From contig NZ_BILV01000017.1 in assembly GCF_004000745.1 (NCBI RefSeq), positions 1 to 64,000 of the forward strand: a stretch of DNA of 64,000 nucleotides. Reading direction: 5' to 3'. Positions 49,550 through 58,845 of the stretch are shown piece by piece; position 1 is the stretch's first letter; each line of letters opens with the position of its first letter. The notes beneath the pieces were generated by a model. It did not search any database. It saw only the letters and a program-made list of their open reading frames with translations, and was not told the DNA's origin. The translations under genes were made by a program, and so were the position numbers. The DNA comes from Paenibacillus barengoltzii NBRC 101215. GTDB lineage: Bacteria > Bacillota > Bacilli > Paenibacillales > Paenibacillaceae.

Positions 49550-51271
49550 TTACAATTTCTTACCGGTAAACAATTCGACTCTCTTCTTAACCAATTCCGT
49601 ATACTCGGCTTCCATCTTCTTCGCGCCGGCTTTGTCCAGCTCTTCAAGGAAAGCGTCATAAATCTTGTCGAAATCGGCTTCCTTCGCCAGAATCGCTTCC
49701 GGAATCCGCTTACGGATGATATCCTGCGTTTTTTGGTAAATCACTTGGTAATCGCCGTCCGTAGGAACAGGCATGTTGTACAGAGCGCCCCAATCCTTCG
49801 CAGGGAATGCATCTTCACCTGGGAACAGGTCTTTCCAAGTTGTTGCATTGTAAGCTTTCAACGTTTCTTTTTCAGCTTCGGTGTAGCCTGCCACGATTTG
49901 CTCAGGGAAGTTCGTGGTGTAGTAGTTGCCCGAAGGATCTTTCACGCCGTCACCATAGTTCGCACCGAAGATGCGGTACAAGCTGATGCCGGATTCCTTC
50001 GTGAAGTTCGTGCTGTCATTTACTTTACGTTCTTGAATGTCGGCTGGAATGACGCGTTGGCCGTTCTCATCAACCGTATAGTGTTTACCTTCTACGCCCC
50101 AGTTTCTCAAAACCTGACCTTCGTCAGAAGACAGCCAGTCGATAAATTTGATGGCGCGAACCGGATCTTTACATGCTGTGGTGATGCTGATTCCGTAGCC
50201 GTCAACGCCTGCTTGTTGGAAGGAATGATCTTCATATTCCTCCGTCAATGTAACCGGGAAGTGCGCGTAAGTGTACTCGTCTTTACCAGCTGTTTTCAAC
50301 GCGTTTTCTGCATCCTGATATCCCCACTCTTGGTCGATCAGGCCAAGCACGCGGCCGCTGGCAATTTTCGCTTTGTATTGGTCTTCTTTTTGCACGAATG
50401 TATCTTTATCCAGGAGGCCTTCGTTATACATGTGATTCAGCCAGCGGAAGTATTCCTTCTCTTCCGGACGTTTGTAATGCAGCATCGCCTCATAAGTTTC
50501 CGGATTGACATAATATTCGCCGTCGTCCGGTGCACCTGTTGTCAGGAACGCCGGGTTCGTTACCGTAATCATGATTCTCCAGTCATCGGCGCTCAGTGTC
50601 AGCGGAATGGTTGGCTGACCGTCTGTAGTCGGGTGTTTCTCTACATACTGCTTCAGCACGTTTTCAAAATCCTTAACCGTACGAATCTTCGGATATCCCA
50701 GCTCTTTCAAAACGCGTTGCTGGATTTCGAAGCCGCCGCCAGCGTCGAAGTACTGCTGATCCACGCCGCCATTCGTGAAGATAGAATAAATCGCAGGATC
50801 ATCGTTGCTGTATTTCAGACGGTTCATATTTTCGCTGAAAATTTTCTTCAGGTTTGGTGCATGCTCTTCAATAAGCGGAGCCAAGTCGATAATGAGACCG
50901 GCATCCACCAGCTTGCTCAATTCCCCTTTGGCAAAAATTAGATCCGGAACGTCACCGCTTGCGGCCATCAGCGCGATTTTGTTTTCGCCGCCGCCGGCAC
51001 CTACGTCAAACTCGGCTTCAAGCGTTACACCGGTTTTCTCTGTAATCACTTTGCCTACATCGTCCTGCATGTTGTTCCAGTTCGGGCTGGCATCCGCACC
51101 AAAGAAGGTAAAGGTGATCGGGCTGTTATCTGCGGACGCTTCCGCATTGCTTCCCGCGTTGCCGGTATTGCTGCTGTTGGCAGCATTGTTACCGTTACTT
51201 CCGCAACCCGCAACCAACACCGTACTCGCGAGCAAGATCGCCGCGAATGCTTTAGGGCTTTTCCACTTCAT
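49550..51271 (-). CDS. Sugar ABC transporter solute-binding lipoprotein
   Basis: A 573-residue lipoprotein: signal peptide WKSPKAFAAILLASTVLVAGC with lipobox LVAGC (about residues 16-20), then a Ser/Asn/Gly-rich linker and a large family 1-type (LplA-like) binding fold (FTFFGADASPNWNNM, LALLADS-free core, GYGISITTACKDPVRAIKFI near the C-terminal half, the usual SBP motif). Long LplA-like proteins bind oligosaccharides. ATG 51271 lies 9 nt after GAGGGGG; the longer start at 51301 lacks support. It is last in the operon permease-permease-binding protein, and no ATPase gene is present, as is usual for importers sharing MsmX. Confidence 0.93.
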   Translation of the reverse strand: MKWKSPKAFAAILLASTVLVAGCGSNGNNAANSSNTGNAGSNAEASADNSPITFTFFGADASPNWNNMQDDVGKVITEKTGVTLEAEFDVGAGGGENKIALMAASGDVPDLIFAKGELSKLVDAGLIIDLAPLIEEHAPNLKKIFSENMNRLKYSNDDPAIYSIFTNGGVDQQYFDAGGGFEIQQRVLKELGYPKIRTVKDFENVLKQYVEKHPTTDGQPTIPLTLSADDWRIMITVTNPAFLTTGAPDDGEYYVNPETYEAMLHYKRPEEKEYFRWLNHMYNEGLLDKDTFVQKEDQYKAKIASGRVLGLIDQEWGYQDAENALKTAGKDEYTYAHFPVTLTEEYEDHSFQQAGVDGYGISITTACKDPVRAIKFIDWLSSDEGQVLRNWGVEGKHYTVDENGQRVIPADIQERKVNDSTNFTKESGISLYRIFGANYGDGVKDPSGNYYTTNFPEQIVAGYTEAEKETLKAYNATTWKDLFPGEDAFPAKDWGALYNMPVPTDGDYQVIYQKTQDIIRKRIPEAILAKEADFDKIYDAFLEELDKAGAKKMEAEYTELVKKRVELFTGKKL

Positions 51272-51428
51272 TTCTACGTTCCCCCTCGTCATCTTGATCA
51301 AACTTGTATTGTATGAACAGGCTTTCGCCTGCTGATACCTGAGTTGCTTCCCTCATTCCCGGTGTTACCCAAAAAAGTAAAGGCTTTCATCTTTGATTGA
51401 AAAAGAAATTGCTCCCACCCGCCGAGTG

Positions 51429-51464
51429 CCGCCCCGCCGCTGATGCAGCTTGCGGCGGAGGCGG
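51429..51464 (-). promoter_or_regulatory. GC-rich intercistronic stem-loop before the solute-binding protein gene
   Basis: CCGCCCCGCCGC (51429-51440) pairs with GCGGCGGAGGCGG (51452-51464) with one bulge, in the 241-bp gap between the second permease and the binding-protein gene; a second small hairpin (CAGGC/GCCTG) lies near 51315-51330. Such hairpins can protect the downstream transcript or partly terminate. A near-cre sequence is at about 51379-51392, but its central CG is altered. Confidence 0.5.
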
Positions 51465-51512
51465 ATTTGGCGGCGTTAATCCATCGGGCTTACCGCCCGG
51501 CAGGCTCTAGGG

Positions 51513-52418
51513 TTAAGCCTTGACGGCGCCCAGCGTCATCCCATCTACGAAGTAACGCTGCAAGAACGGATAAACGATCAAGATCGGTACCGTTACAACG
51601 ATAGTGATCGCCATTTTGATGGATTCCGGCGATACCTGAGCCATCTGATTCGCCATATCGTTGGCGTTGATCATTCTTGCGCCTTGGTTGGTGCTTTGTA
51701 AAATTTTCATCAACTCATATTGAAGCGTCGTCAAATGCGCTTTGTTCCCGTTGTACAGATAAGTGTCGAACCAAGAGTTCCATTGGCCTACCGCCAGGAA
51801 CAAGGCGATGGTCGCCAGTACCGGCTTACAGAGCGGCAGAATCACTTTGTAGTAAATCGTGAAGTCGTTGGCTCCGTCCAGCTTGGCAGATTCCTGCAAT
51901 GCATACGGCAACCCGTCGATAAAGGAACGGATAACGAACACGTTAAACGCGCTGACAACGCCCGGTAAGATGTAAATCCAGAACGTGCCGATCAAATCGA
52001 GATGGCGCATCAGCATGTAGGTTGGAACCAAACCGCCGGAGAAGTACATCGTCAACGCCAGGAAGGTGGATACAAACTTCCGGGATTTGAAATCCGGCCG
52101 GCTTAGCGTATAGGCCAGCATTGAGGCGCTGATCAAGCCAAGCACGGTCCCAAGAACCGTCCGGTAAATCGTAATTTTAAAGCCGGTAATCAGGCTGGAA
52201 TAATTAAAGATCGTTTTATAGTTCTCCAAAGTGAATTCCCGCGGCCAGATGTAAATGCCGCCTCGAACCGTATCGGTGGAATCATTAAAGGAGATCGCCA
52301 ACACGTTCAGGAAAGGATACAACGTGATGACCAAAATGACGCTCATGAGAATGATGTTGCAAATGTTGAAGATTTTATCGCCCCGCGTATCATTAAAGCC
52401 TCTGCTTGAACTTGCCAT
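51513..52418 (-). CDS. Sugar ABC transporter permease (LplC type)
   Basis: A 301-residue inner-membrane permease with six helices; the EAA loop is YALQESAKLDGANDFTIYYKVILPL (about residues 190-214; I quote it only by its ends YALQES and VILPL in family terms). The C-terminus PFLQRYFVDGMTLGAVKA is diagnostic of the MalG-like second permease. ATG 52418 has GGGAGGGAGAAGG upstream; longer readings run back into the first permease gene. It pairs with the LplB-type permease 17 bp upstream. Confidence 0.94.
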   Translation of the reverse strand: MASSSRGFNDTRGDKIFNICNIILMSVILVITLYPFLNVLAISFNDSTDTVRGGIYIWPREFTLENYKTIFNYSSLITGFKITIYRTVLGTVLGLISASMLAYTLSRPDFKSRKFVSTFLALTMYFSGGLVPTYMLMRHLDLIGTFWIYILPGVVSAFNVFVIRSFIDGLPYALQESAKLDGANDFTIYYKVILPLCKPVLATIALFLAVGQWNSWFDTYLYNGNKAHLTTLQYELMKILQSTNQGARMINANDMANQMAQVSPESIKMAITIVVTVPILIVYPFLQRYFVDGMTLGAVKA

Positions 52419-52435
52419 CGCCCTTCTCCCTCCCT

Positions 52436-53416
52436 TTACATGATGCTCTCTTTTGTCGTTTTCTTCATGATTCCGTTGGCCGTAAGCAGCAGGATGATGC
52501 TGACCACGGACGTGAACATACTGATGGCTGTACCATAGGAGAAACGGCTGATATTGATACCGTAGTTCAGTGCGTACAAGTCCAACACTTCGGAATAGTC
52601 GGTGACGAGCGAGTTGCTCAGCTGGAACTGCTTCTCGAACCCGATGCCGATCAAATGGCCGATCGACATAATCAGCAGTACCGAAATCGTCGTCCGGATC
52701 CCCGGCAGCGTAATGTTCCAAATTTGCCGGAAACGTCCGGCTCCATCGACCCGTGCCGCTTCGTACAGCTCTTTATCGATGCCGGTGATCGCTGCCAAAT
52801 AAATGATGGCGTTCCAACCGGTTTCTTTCCATACGTCGGAAGCGGTTACAATTCCCCAAAACCATTTCCCTTGGGCCATGAATTGGATGGGTTCGTCAAT
52901 GATATGCAAGGAAACTAAAATCTCGTTGACGATCCCGCCGTCGATCGAGAGCATTTTCGTCACGATCCCGGCGACGACTACCCAAGATACAAAGTGCGGA
53001 AGGTAGGAAATCGTCTGAACCGTCCGTTTGAAATATTTGCCGCGCAGCTCGTTCAACAACACCGCAAAGGTGATCGGAATCACGAATCCCGCGACCAGCC
53101 CCATAAAGCTCATCGCCAGCGTATTACGGAGGACCAGGTAAAACCGCTCGTCCTGGAACAAGTCCACGAAGTTTTTAAATCCTACCCATTTTTGCTCCGA
53201 GAAGGATTTCGCCGGCTTATAGTTTTGGAAAGCCATCGTCCATCCCCACACCGGAAGGTAGTTGAATACAAACAACCAGATCACGAATGGCATGGACATT
53301 AAGTACAAGTACTTTTGCTGCAAAATGCTCCGCCAGATACCGTTCTTTCGCTTCTTCTGCGGCGCAGGGGTTGCGCTTACATTTCTGGTTTCAGGCTGAG
53401 TTGACAGCGTTTCCAT
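52436..53416 (-). CDS. Sugar ABC transporter permease (LplB type)
   Basis: A 326-residue permease with a basic cytoplasmic N-terminus (PAPQKKRKNGIWRSILQQKY), six helices and the EAA motif IDKELYEAARVDGAGRFRQI followed by WNITLPGI. KYLYLMSMPFVIWLFVFNYL and PVWGWTMAFQNYKPAKSF are typical of LplB-like oligosaccharide importers. It is first in the importer operon, about 95 bp after the sensor kinase gene on the same strand. Confidence 0.95.
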   Translation of the reverse strand: METLSTQPETRNVSATPAPQKKRKNGIWRSILQQKYLYLMSMPFVIWLFVFNYLPVWGWTMAFQNYKPAKSFSEQKWVGFKNFVDLFQDERFYLVLRNTLAMSFMGLVAGFVIPITFAVLLNELRGKYFKRTVQTISYLPHFVSWVVVAGIVTKMLSIDGGIVNEILVSLHIIDEPIQFMAQGKWFWGIVTASDVWKETGWNAIIYLAAITGIDKELYEAARVDGAGRFRQIWNITLPGIRTTISVLLIMSIGHLIGIGFEKQFQLSNSLVTDYSEVLDLYALNYGINISRFSYGTAISMFTSVVSIILLLTANGIMKKTTKESIM

Positions 53417-53511
53417 CTCAATTTCTCCCCCCCTTGTCTGCTATAGCTTAATGATAAGGGAGGAGCGGCTGACGAAATACCCGAGAGATTTCAAACAAAA
53501 CCATATAAAAA

Positions 53512-55296
53512 TTAGAGATTCCCCCCCGCCGGGATCGTAAAGCTGATTTTCGTGCCCACGCCATACTCGCTGACGATCCGCAATCCGTGCGCTTCCCCAT
53601 AGGAGAGGACAAGCCTTTGATGCACGTTACGCAGCCCGATGCGTCCCTGTTCCGGCTCCGTCGAACCGGAGATGAAGCGCATGACCTCTTCAAGCCGCTC
53701 CGGAGTCATTCCCATTCCGTTATCCTGTACCGAGACGCGAACCAATCCCTTGTCTCTCTGAATATTCACCTCAACATGGACGCCTTCTTCCTTGTCCTCC
53801 ACCCCGTGCACGACCGCGTTCTCAACGAGCGGCTGAATGATCAGCGGCGGTACCCGAATGGCGCTGGCTGCAGGATCAATAGTTAAGGAATAAGTTAAGC
53901 GGTCCTCATAACGAAACTTCTGAATTTCCAGATAGGAGCTGACCATTTCCAGCTCTTCCTTCAACGGTGTGCTTTCCCGCCCGACTTCCAAATTTTTGCG
54001 CATCATCTTGCCTAGCAGCCGGACCACGTTGGCGATTTCTTTGTCCCCCTTCAGATGAGCGTTCATCCGGATGGACTCTAAAGCGTTAAACAAAAAATGC
54101 GGATTAATCTGGCTGGCCATCATCTTCAGCTTAATCTCGCGTTGGGCTAGCTCCAGGGCATTGTTTTGTTCTGTTTTCTCAACGACCTGGTTCATGAGCC
54201 GGCGGATACTATCCACCATGTAGTTGAACTGCCGAGACAGCTGGCCAATCTCATCATTCCCATCGATCCGCGATACGACGTTGAGGTCCCCTAAAGCCAG
54301 ACGATTTAAGTGCCGGCTTAGCCGCAGCATCCGGTTGGTAGTCAAGAAAGAGACGGTGTATACGAATACCAGCGCAATCAGCAATACGAGTAGAATGATC
54401 AGCAATCCGACAAGGCTTACGGTATTGGCGTCCTTCACAATCGGCTCCGTCGCAAATACGGAAATAAACTTTAGCCCGTTCATGCTGGCTTCCGGATTCA
54501 AGGTGTCGATAACGAGATAGGATGGAACCCCCTGGATATCCACCTGAAACGTCCCCTTTTGCTGGGTTCGCAAGTCGATGCCGTAATCTAGATCTTCCAG
54601 TGTCTTGCCGACGATCGCCGGATTATTGGCGGCCACCACATAACCTAAATCATCGGTGATCAGCGTCTCAAAAGGTTCTTGCTGCAGCATCCGGTTGAGT
54701 TCCTCCTGATTCATAATGACCATAAGAACTCCGCTTTTCTTCGTTCCTTTAAAAGAGATCTGCCGAACGAGACTGAGCCGCTTCACTGGAACCTCCTGCT
54801 TGTCGTCAATGTAAAACCACCCGATGTCTTTGTTCTTCATCGCTTGTTGGTACCAATACATCCCCTTGATCTCCTCATTCACCGGGATTAATTCCAGGTT
54901 GTTGATCAAGGTCGGATTATCGTAATAGAAACGAATCCCCGACACTTCCCGATAGGTTCTGTCGTAAGCGCGAAAATCATTGTAATTGAGGTACGCTTTG
55001 GTCAGCTCCAGCACATTGGGATACGGAGTGCTGACGATTTTCTCCAGCCCTTCATCGAGCATAAAAATATCGGAGATGTCCATCGGCACCCGAAGCAACG
55101 CGGCGGTCCGGGTTTTCACCTTCTCGACGTTATTGGTAGTTTGGGCGATCGCCCGATCCATGGCTTGATTGCGAAAGTAAGCGGTTACGGCAACGCCGAC
55201 AATCAGGACCGGAATCATGACCACGACGATATAGGAAATGAGCAGCTTATGCTTCAACCGCAAATTATTGGTGATGCGAATCAGTTTGCTTATCAA
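53512..55296 (-). CDS. YesM-type sensor histidine kinase
   Basis: A 594-residue membrane kinase. Helix 1 (residues 20-41), an outside dCache-like sensor (about 45-290), helix 2 (293-317), HAMP (318-370), then the His_kinase domain with phospho-acceptor His400 in ASQINPHFLFN and an HATPase domain with QPLVENAVVHG (N box) and VQDNGMGM (G1). Kinases of this kind sense extracellular sugars directly or through the binding protein and act with YesN-type AraC response regulators. No response regulator lies beside it; the truncated one at 63489 is 8 kb away. It sits just upstream of the importer genes. Confidence 0.94.
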   Translation of the reverse strand: MISKLIRITNNLRLKHKLLISYIVVVMIPVLIVGVAVTAYFRNQAMDRAIAQTTNNVEKVKTRTAALLRVPMDISDIFMLDEGLEKIVSTPYPNVLELTKAYLNYNDFRAYDRTYREVSGIRFYYDNPTLINNLELIPVNEEIKGMYWYQQAMKNKDIGWFYIDDKQEVPVKRLSLVRQISFKGTKKSGVLMVIMNQEELNRMLQQEPFETLITDDLGYVVAANNPAIVGKTLEDLDYGIDLRTQQKGTFQVDIQGVPSYLVIDTLNPEASMNGLKFISVFATEPIVKDANTVSLVGLLIILLVLLIALVFVYTVSFLTTNRMLRLSRHLNRLALGDLNVVSRIDGNDEIGQLSRQFNYMVDSIRRLMNQVVEKTEQNNALELAQREIKLKMMASQINPHFLFNALESIRMNAHLKGDKEIANVVRLLGKMMRKNLEVGRESTPLKEELEMVSSYLEIQKFRYEDRLTYSLTIDPAASAIRVPPLIIQPLVENAVVHGVEDKEEGVHVEVNIQRDKGLVRVSVQDNGMGMTPERLEEVMRFISGSTEPEQGRIGLRNVHQRLVLSYGEAHGLRIVSEYGVGTKISFTIPAGGNL

Positions 55297-55320
55297 ATCG
55301 GATCACCTCTCATCTAAATG

Positions 55321-55388
55321 GAAATATCCCCTTCATCCAAGGGAAAGGGGATATTTCAGTTACCCCGGGCACGTACCGTGCGCCGGGG
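55321..55388 (-). terminator. Two hairpins between GH31 and the sensor kinase
   Basis: GAAATATCCCC/GGGGATATTTC (55321-55331 with 55347-55357) and CCCCGGGCACG/CGTGCGCCGGGG (55363-55388) are strong stems, both without T tracts. They may partly terminate GH31 transcription or mark an RNA processing site. Confidence 0.5.
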
Positions 55389-55435
55389 ATGTCTGTCACA
55401 TATTAAATTAAGATGCGATCGAGGTCTAGGACCAA

Positions 55436-57754
55436 TTATTTCAAGGTGATTTGCAGTTCGGTTTTGCCTGTGAAAGCCTCCACTTTTACAGCGCCATTAC
55501 TGGACAACGTAGCCCCTTGCACCGATTCCGCTTCGCCCATGCCGTGCAATGTTACGTAGAACGGTTTGCCCGCGCCTTCCGCAGTCACCTTCACAAGCTT
55601 GCCTTCGCGAACGACTGTAACTTGAAGCTCAGCTTCGCCTTTAATGTTGCGTACCGTACGGGATACGGTTGCCCCGTCTTCGATCGCATACAAGCCAAGT
55701 TGGACTTCATTGGCATAGTCGTAATCTGGACGAACATCGTTAGCTCCTGTCGCCAGAATCGAGTTCGGGCGAACGAACAGCGGCAAGCTGAAGAAGTCGT
55801 ATTTCTCTTTGCGCCATTTGCCGCCTTCTACCGTTTGGCCCGACAGCAGATGGGTCCACTGGCCGTCCGGCAGATAGTACGTCACGTCGCCTTGTTCGCT
55901 GAACACCGGCGCTACAAGCAGCGAGTCACCCAGCATATATTGACGGTCCAAGGTTTCGGCCGCTGGATCGTCCGGGAATTCCAGGAACATCGCCCGCATT
56001 GTTGGTACACCTTGTTGCGTCGCTTGGAACGCAATATCGAACATATACGGCATCAAACGGCATTTTAGCTTGGTGAAGAACCGGGTTACGTCCACTGCCT
56101 CGTCATCATAAGCCCAAGGCACGCGGTAGGAGCTGCTGCCGTGCAGACGGCTGTGGCTGGACAGCAAGCCGAAGGCCAGCCAACGCTTGAACACATGCGC
56201 CGGAGCGGTGTTCTCAAAGCCGCCGATATCGTGGCTCCAGAAGCCGAAGCCGGCTAAGCCCAACGACAAGCCGCCGCGAAGGCTTTCTGCCATCGACTCA
56301 TAATCCGCGTAGCAGTCGCCGCCCCAGTGGATCGGGAACTTCTGGCCGCCGACGGTTGCTGAACGTGCGAACAAAGCTGCTTCATTTTTACCCAGCTTCT
56401 CTTCCAGTACTTCAAAAACAACTTTGTTGTACAGGTACGTATAGTAGTTATGCATTTTCACTGGATCGGAGCCATCGTGATACACGACATCCGTTGGAAT
56501 CCGTTCGCCGAAGTCGGTTTTGAAGCAGTCGACGCCCATGTCGATCAGCTCCCGCAAATATCCGGCAAACCATTCGCAAGCCGCCGGATTTGTGAAGTCT
56601 ACCAGCGCCATACCCGGCTGCCAAAGGTTCCATTGCCATACGTCACCGTTTGCTTTTTTCACGAGGTAACCGTTCTTCTTCCCTTCCTCAAACAGACGGG
56701 AGCGCTGACCGATGTACGGGTTGATCCAAACGCAAATTTTCAAGCCTTTCTCCTTCAGGCGCTTCAGCATGCCCACTGGATCCGGGAATACGCGCTCATC
56801 CCATTTGAAGTCCGTCCAATGGAATTCACGCATCCAGAAGCAGTCGAAGTGGAAGACGTGCAGCGGCAAATCACGCTCTGCCATGCCGTCCACAAAGGAG
56901 TTAACGGTCGCCTCGTCATAGTCGGTTGTAAACGAGGTCGTCAGCCACAAGCCAAAGCTCCACGCCGGAGGAAGGGACGGTTTGCCGGTCAGATCGGTGT
57001 ACTTGTTCAGCACATCCTTTGGCTCCGGACCGTCGATGACGAAATATTCCAGCGATTCGCCGGGAACACTAAATTGTACTTTTTTGACTTTTTCCGATGC
57101 GACTTCAAACGAAACCGCACCCGGATCGTTTACAAACACGCCATATCCTTTATTTGTCACGTAAAAAGGAATGTTCTTATAGGACTGCTCAGAGCTTGTC
57201 CCGCCGTCCTTGTTCCAGATGTCAACCACTTGACCGTTCTTGAGGAACGAGGTGAAGCGTTCGCCCAAACCATACACCCATTCGCCGACGCGCAGGTCAA
57301 GCTCTTCGCGCATATAGGTGTTGCCGCCTCTTTCGGTGATATGCGCCATCGATTTGTAGCCGCTGCCGGTAATCCGCTCGTCGCCGCGGAAGAAGTCCAC
57401 GGACCATTGCGGGCCTTTGTTAATGCGGACGCTAAGGTTGCCGCTCTTGAGCTCGGCATAATGCTCGGTTTCGGTTATCTCGGCATGGTCGCCGCCCTTT
57501 GCCAATTCAAAATGAGGACCATGGTCCACTGTCCCCGCAAAATGGATCAGCTTAACACCAATGACCCCCGGCAACGGAGAGTGGAACTGCATCGTCAGCA
57601 ATGTCGTATTAATCATATCGCCCCGGCCGCGAAGCGGAGTTGTGGAGGCGGAGGCAATTAAAGTATGGTCTTTGACTTGAAAATCATAGGCCTGCACCGC
57701 GGTGGAGAGCGTAAACTCCTCGCGAATCAGCCAGTTGCCATCGGTAAACTTCAT
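55436..57754 (-). CDS. GH31 alpha-xylosidase (YicI/XylS type)
   Basis: A 772-residue GH31 enzyme. The nucleophile is Asp414 in CFKTDFGERIPTDV, which matches the E. coli YicI catalytic motif exactly; the acid/base Asp lies in PIHWGGDCYADYESM. The N-terminal beta domain, barrel and two C-terminal beta domains are complete. YicI-type enzymes release xylose from isoprimeverose and xyloglucan oligosaccharides. No signal peptide is present, so it acts inside. ATG 57754 lies about 10 nt after GGCGG. It is divergent from an AraC regulator, with a TATAAT box and a cre site in between. Confidence 0.94.
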   Translation of the reverse strand: MKFTDGNWLIREEFTLSTAVQAYDFQVKDHTLIASASTTPLRGRGDMINTTLLTMQFHSPLPGVIGVKLIHFAGTVDHGPHFELAKGGDHAEITETEHYAELKSGNLSVRINKGPQWSVDFFRGDERITGSGYKSMAHITERGGNTYMREELDLRVGEWVYGLGERFTSFLKNGQVVDIWNKDGGTSSEQSYKNIPFYVTNKGYGVFVNDPGAVSFEVASEKVKKVQFSVPGESLEYFVIDGPEPKDVLNKYTDLTGKPSLPPAWSFGLWLTTSFTTDYDEATVNSFVDGMAERDLPLHVFHFDCFWMREFHWTDFKWDERVFPDPVGMLKRLKEKGLKICVWINPYIGQRSRLFEEGKKNGYLVKKANGDVWQWNLWQPGMALVDFTNPAACEWFAGYLRELIDMGVDCFKTDFGERIPTDVVYHDGSDPVKMHNYYTYLYNKVVFEVLEEKLGKNEAALFARSATVGGQKFPIHWGGDCYADYESMAESLRGGLSLGLAGFGFWSHDIGGFENTAPAHVFKRWLAFGLLSSHSRLHGSSSYRVPWAYDDEAVDVTRFFTKLKCRLMPYMFDIAFQATQQGVPTMRAMFLEFPDDPAAETLDRQYMLGDSLLVAPVFSEQGDVTYYLPDGQWTHLLSGQTVEGGKWRKEKYDFFSLPLFVRPNSILATGANDVRPDYDYANEVQLGLYAIEDGATVSRTVRNIKGEAELQVTVVREGKLVKVTAEGAGKPFYVTLHGMGEAESVQGATLSSNGAVKVEAFTGKTELQITLK

Positions 57755-57791
57755 GGGTGGAATACCGCCTTTCGTCACATTGTTTTTCTTA

Positions 57792-57817
57792 TGAAAACGC
57801 TCTATACTTGCATTATA
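57792..57817 (-). promoter_or_regulatory. -10 box and overlapping cre site of the GH31 gene
   Basis: On the minus strand TATAAT (57817-57812) is followed by a cre-like sequence (TGAAAACGCTCTAT at 57792-57805 on the plus strand; 12 of 14 consensus positions) over the expected start site. A good -35 box is missing, which suits an activator-dependent promoter. CcpA would block initiation when glucose is present (inference). Confidence 0.55.
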
Positions 57818-57887
57818 CTGATATCACTCAAATAAAACTAACATTATCAAGCCAAAATATAACACTATTTTGATGAGGTGACCGTAT

Positions 57888-58793
57888 ATGGATCAGGCGC
57901 TTCGCCGCTCTCTGAAAGAGAGCAAGAGTCACGGCAACGAGCGGCAGCCGTTTGGAACCTATTGGTACCGCTATGGCCCTGGTGAACATGTCATCGACTG
58001 CCATTGGCATGATGAAGCCGAGTTCTTCTATTGCCTGGAAGGCGAGACGCTGTTTCAGGTCGATACCGATTACTTCCCGGTTCGTGCCGGGGAAGCGGTG
58101 TTTATCGACGGCGGCGACATTCACGCCGCCCATGCGCATGGTGAGCAGGGCTGCGCATTCTTCTCACTCGTATTCGATACGCAGCTGCTAGCCAGCGCAC
58201 ATTATGATGCGGTCCAGGAGAACCTGGTGCTGCCCTTGCAGGAACGGAAGGCGACGTTTCCTCGCCATATCCGGCGCGAGACCGCGGCAGACTTATCACT
58301 TCTGGAGCATATCGTGACGTTGATGCGCAGCTGCAGCACCGAGGCGCCCGGCTATGAAGGCGCCGTCAAAGGGCATCTCTACTTGATGCTGTCGGAGATC
58401 GCGGCTACCGGCCGGGCCGTCAACCGCTCCTATAGCAGCACCCGCAGCGAATCGTCCAAAATCGACCGGCTCAAAACGGTCATTCAGCATATTCAGCAGA
58501 ACTACAGCCATCCCATCCGGCTGGCGGAGCTGGCGGCGCTGATTCCGATGAGCGAAGGACAGTTTTGCCGCTTCTTTAAGTCGATGACCCGACAGACGCC
58601 GATGGATTATATCAATTCGTACCGGATCCGCCAGGCCGCCGAGCTGCTGCGCGATCCGGAACGAAAAATCTCCGATATCGCGCTGGAGGTCGGCTTCGAC
58701 AACATCAGTTACTTCATCCGCGTGTTCCGTAAAGCGATGAATTGCTCGCCTTCGGAATTCCGCAAACGGCTGCATGCTTCGGTTGAGGTCTAG
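57888..58793 (+). CDS. AraC-family regulator with cupin domain (divergent from GH31)
   Basis: A 301-residue AraC regulator. The N-terminal cupin (about residues 25-90: VIDCHWHDEAEFFYCLEGET, FPVRAGEAVFIDGGDIHAAH) is the sugar-sensing part. The C-terminal HTH pair is LAALIPMSEGQFCRFFKSMT and IALEVGFDNISYFIRVFRKA. ATG 57888 has GAGGTGA upstream. It lies between the GH31 and GH3 genes, both on the other strand, and is the likely activator of GH31. Confidence 0.93.
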   Translation: MDQALRRSLKESKSHGNERQPFGTYWYRYGPGEHVIDCHWHDEAEFFYCLEGETLFQVDTDYFPVRAGEAVFIDGGDIHAAHAHGEQGCAFFSLVFDTQLLASAHYDAVQENLVLPLQERKATFPRHIRRETAADLSLLEHIVTLMRSCSTEAPGYEGAVKGHLYLMLSEIAATGRAVNRSYSSTRSESSKIDRLKTVIQHIQQNYSHPIRLAELAALIPMSEGQFCRFFKSMTRQTPMDYINSYRIRQAAELLRDPERKISDIALEVGFDNISYFIRVFRKAMNCSPSEFRKRLHASVEV

Positions 58794-58845
58794 GTTCGCT
58801 GATTGCGGTTGATTCAATAAGTAATCACAGGAAGTAGCCGTAGGT

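Noticed and set aside
51379-51392. cre site before the solute-binding protein gene
   Set aside because: The central CG is changed, which normally destroys CcpA binding.
52419-52721. N-terminal extension of the second permease
   Set aside because: It overlaps the first permease gene out of frame; ATG 52418 starts a normal permease.
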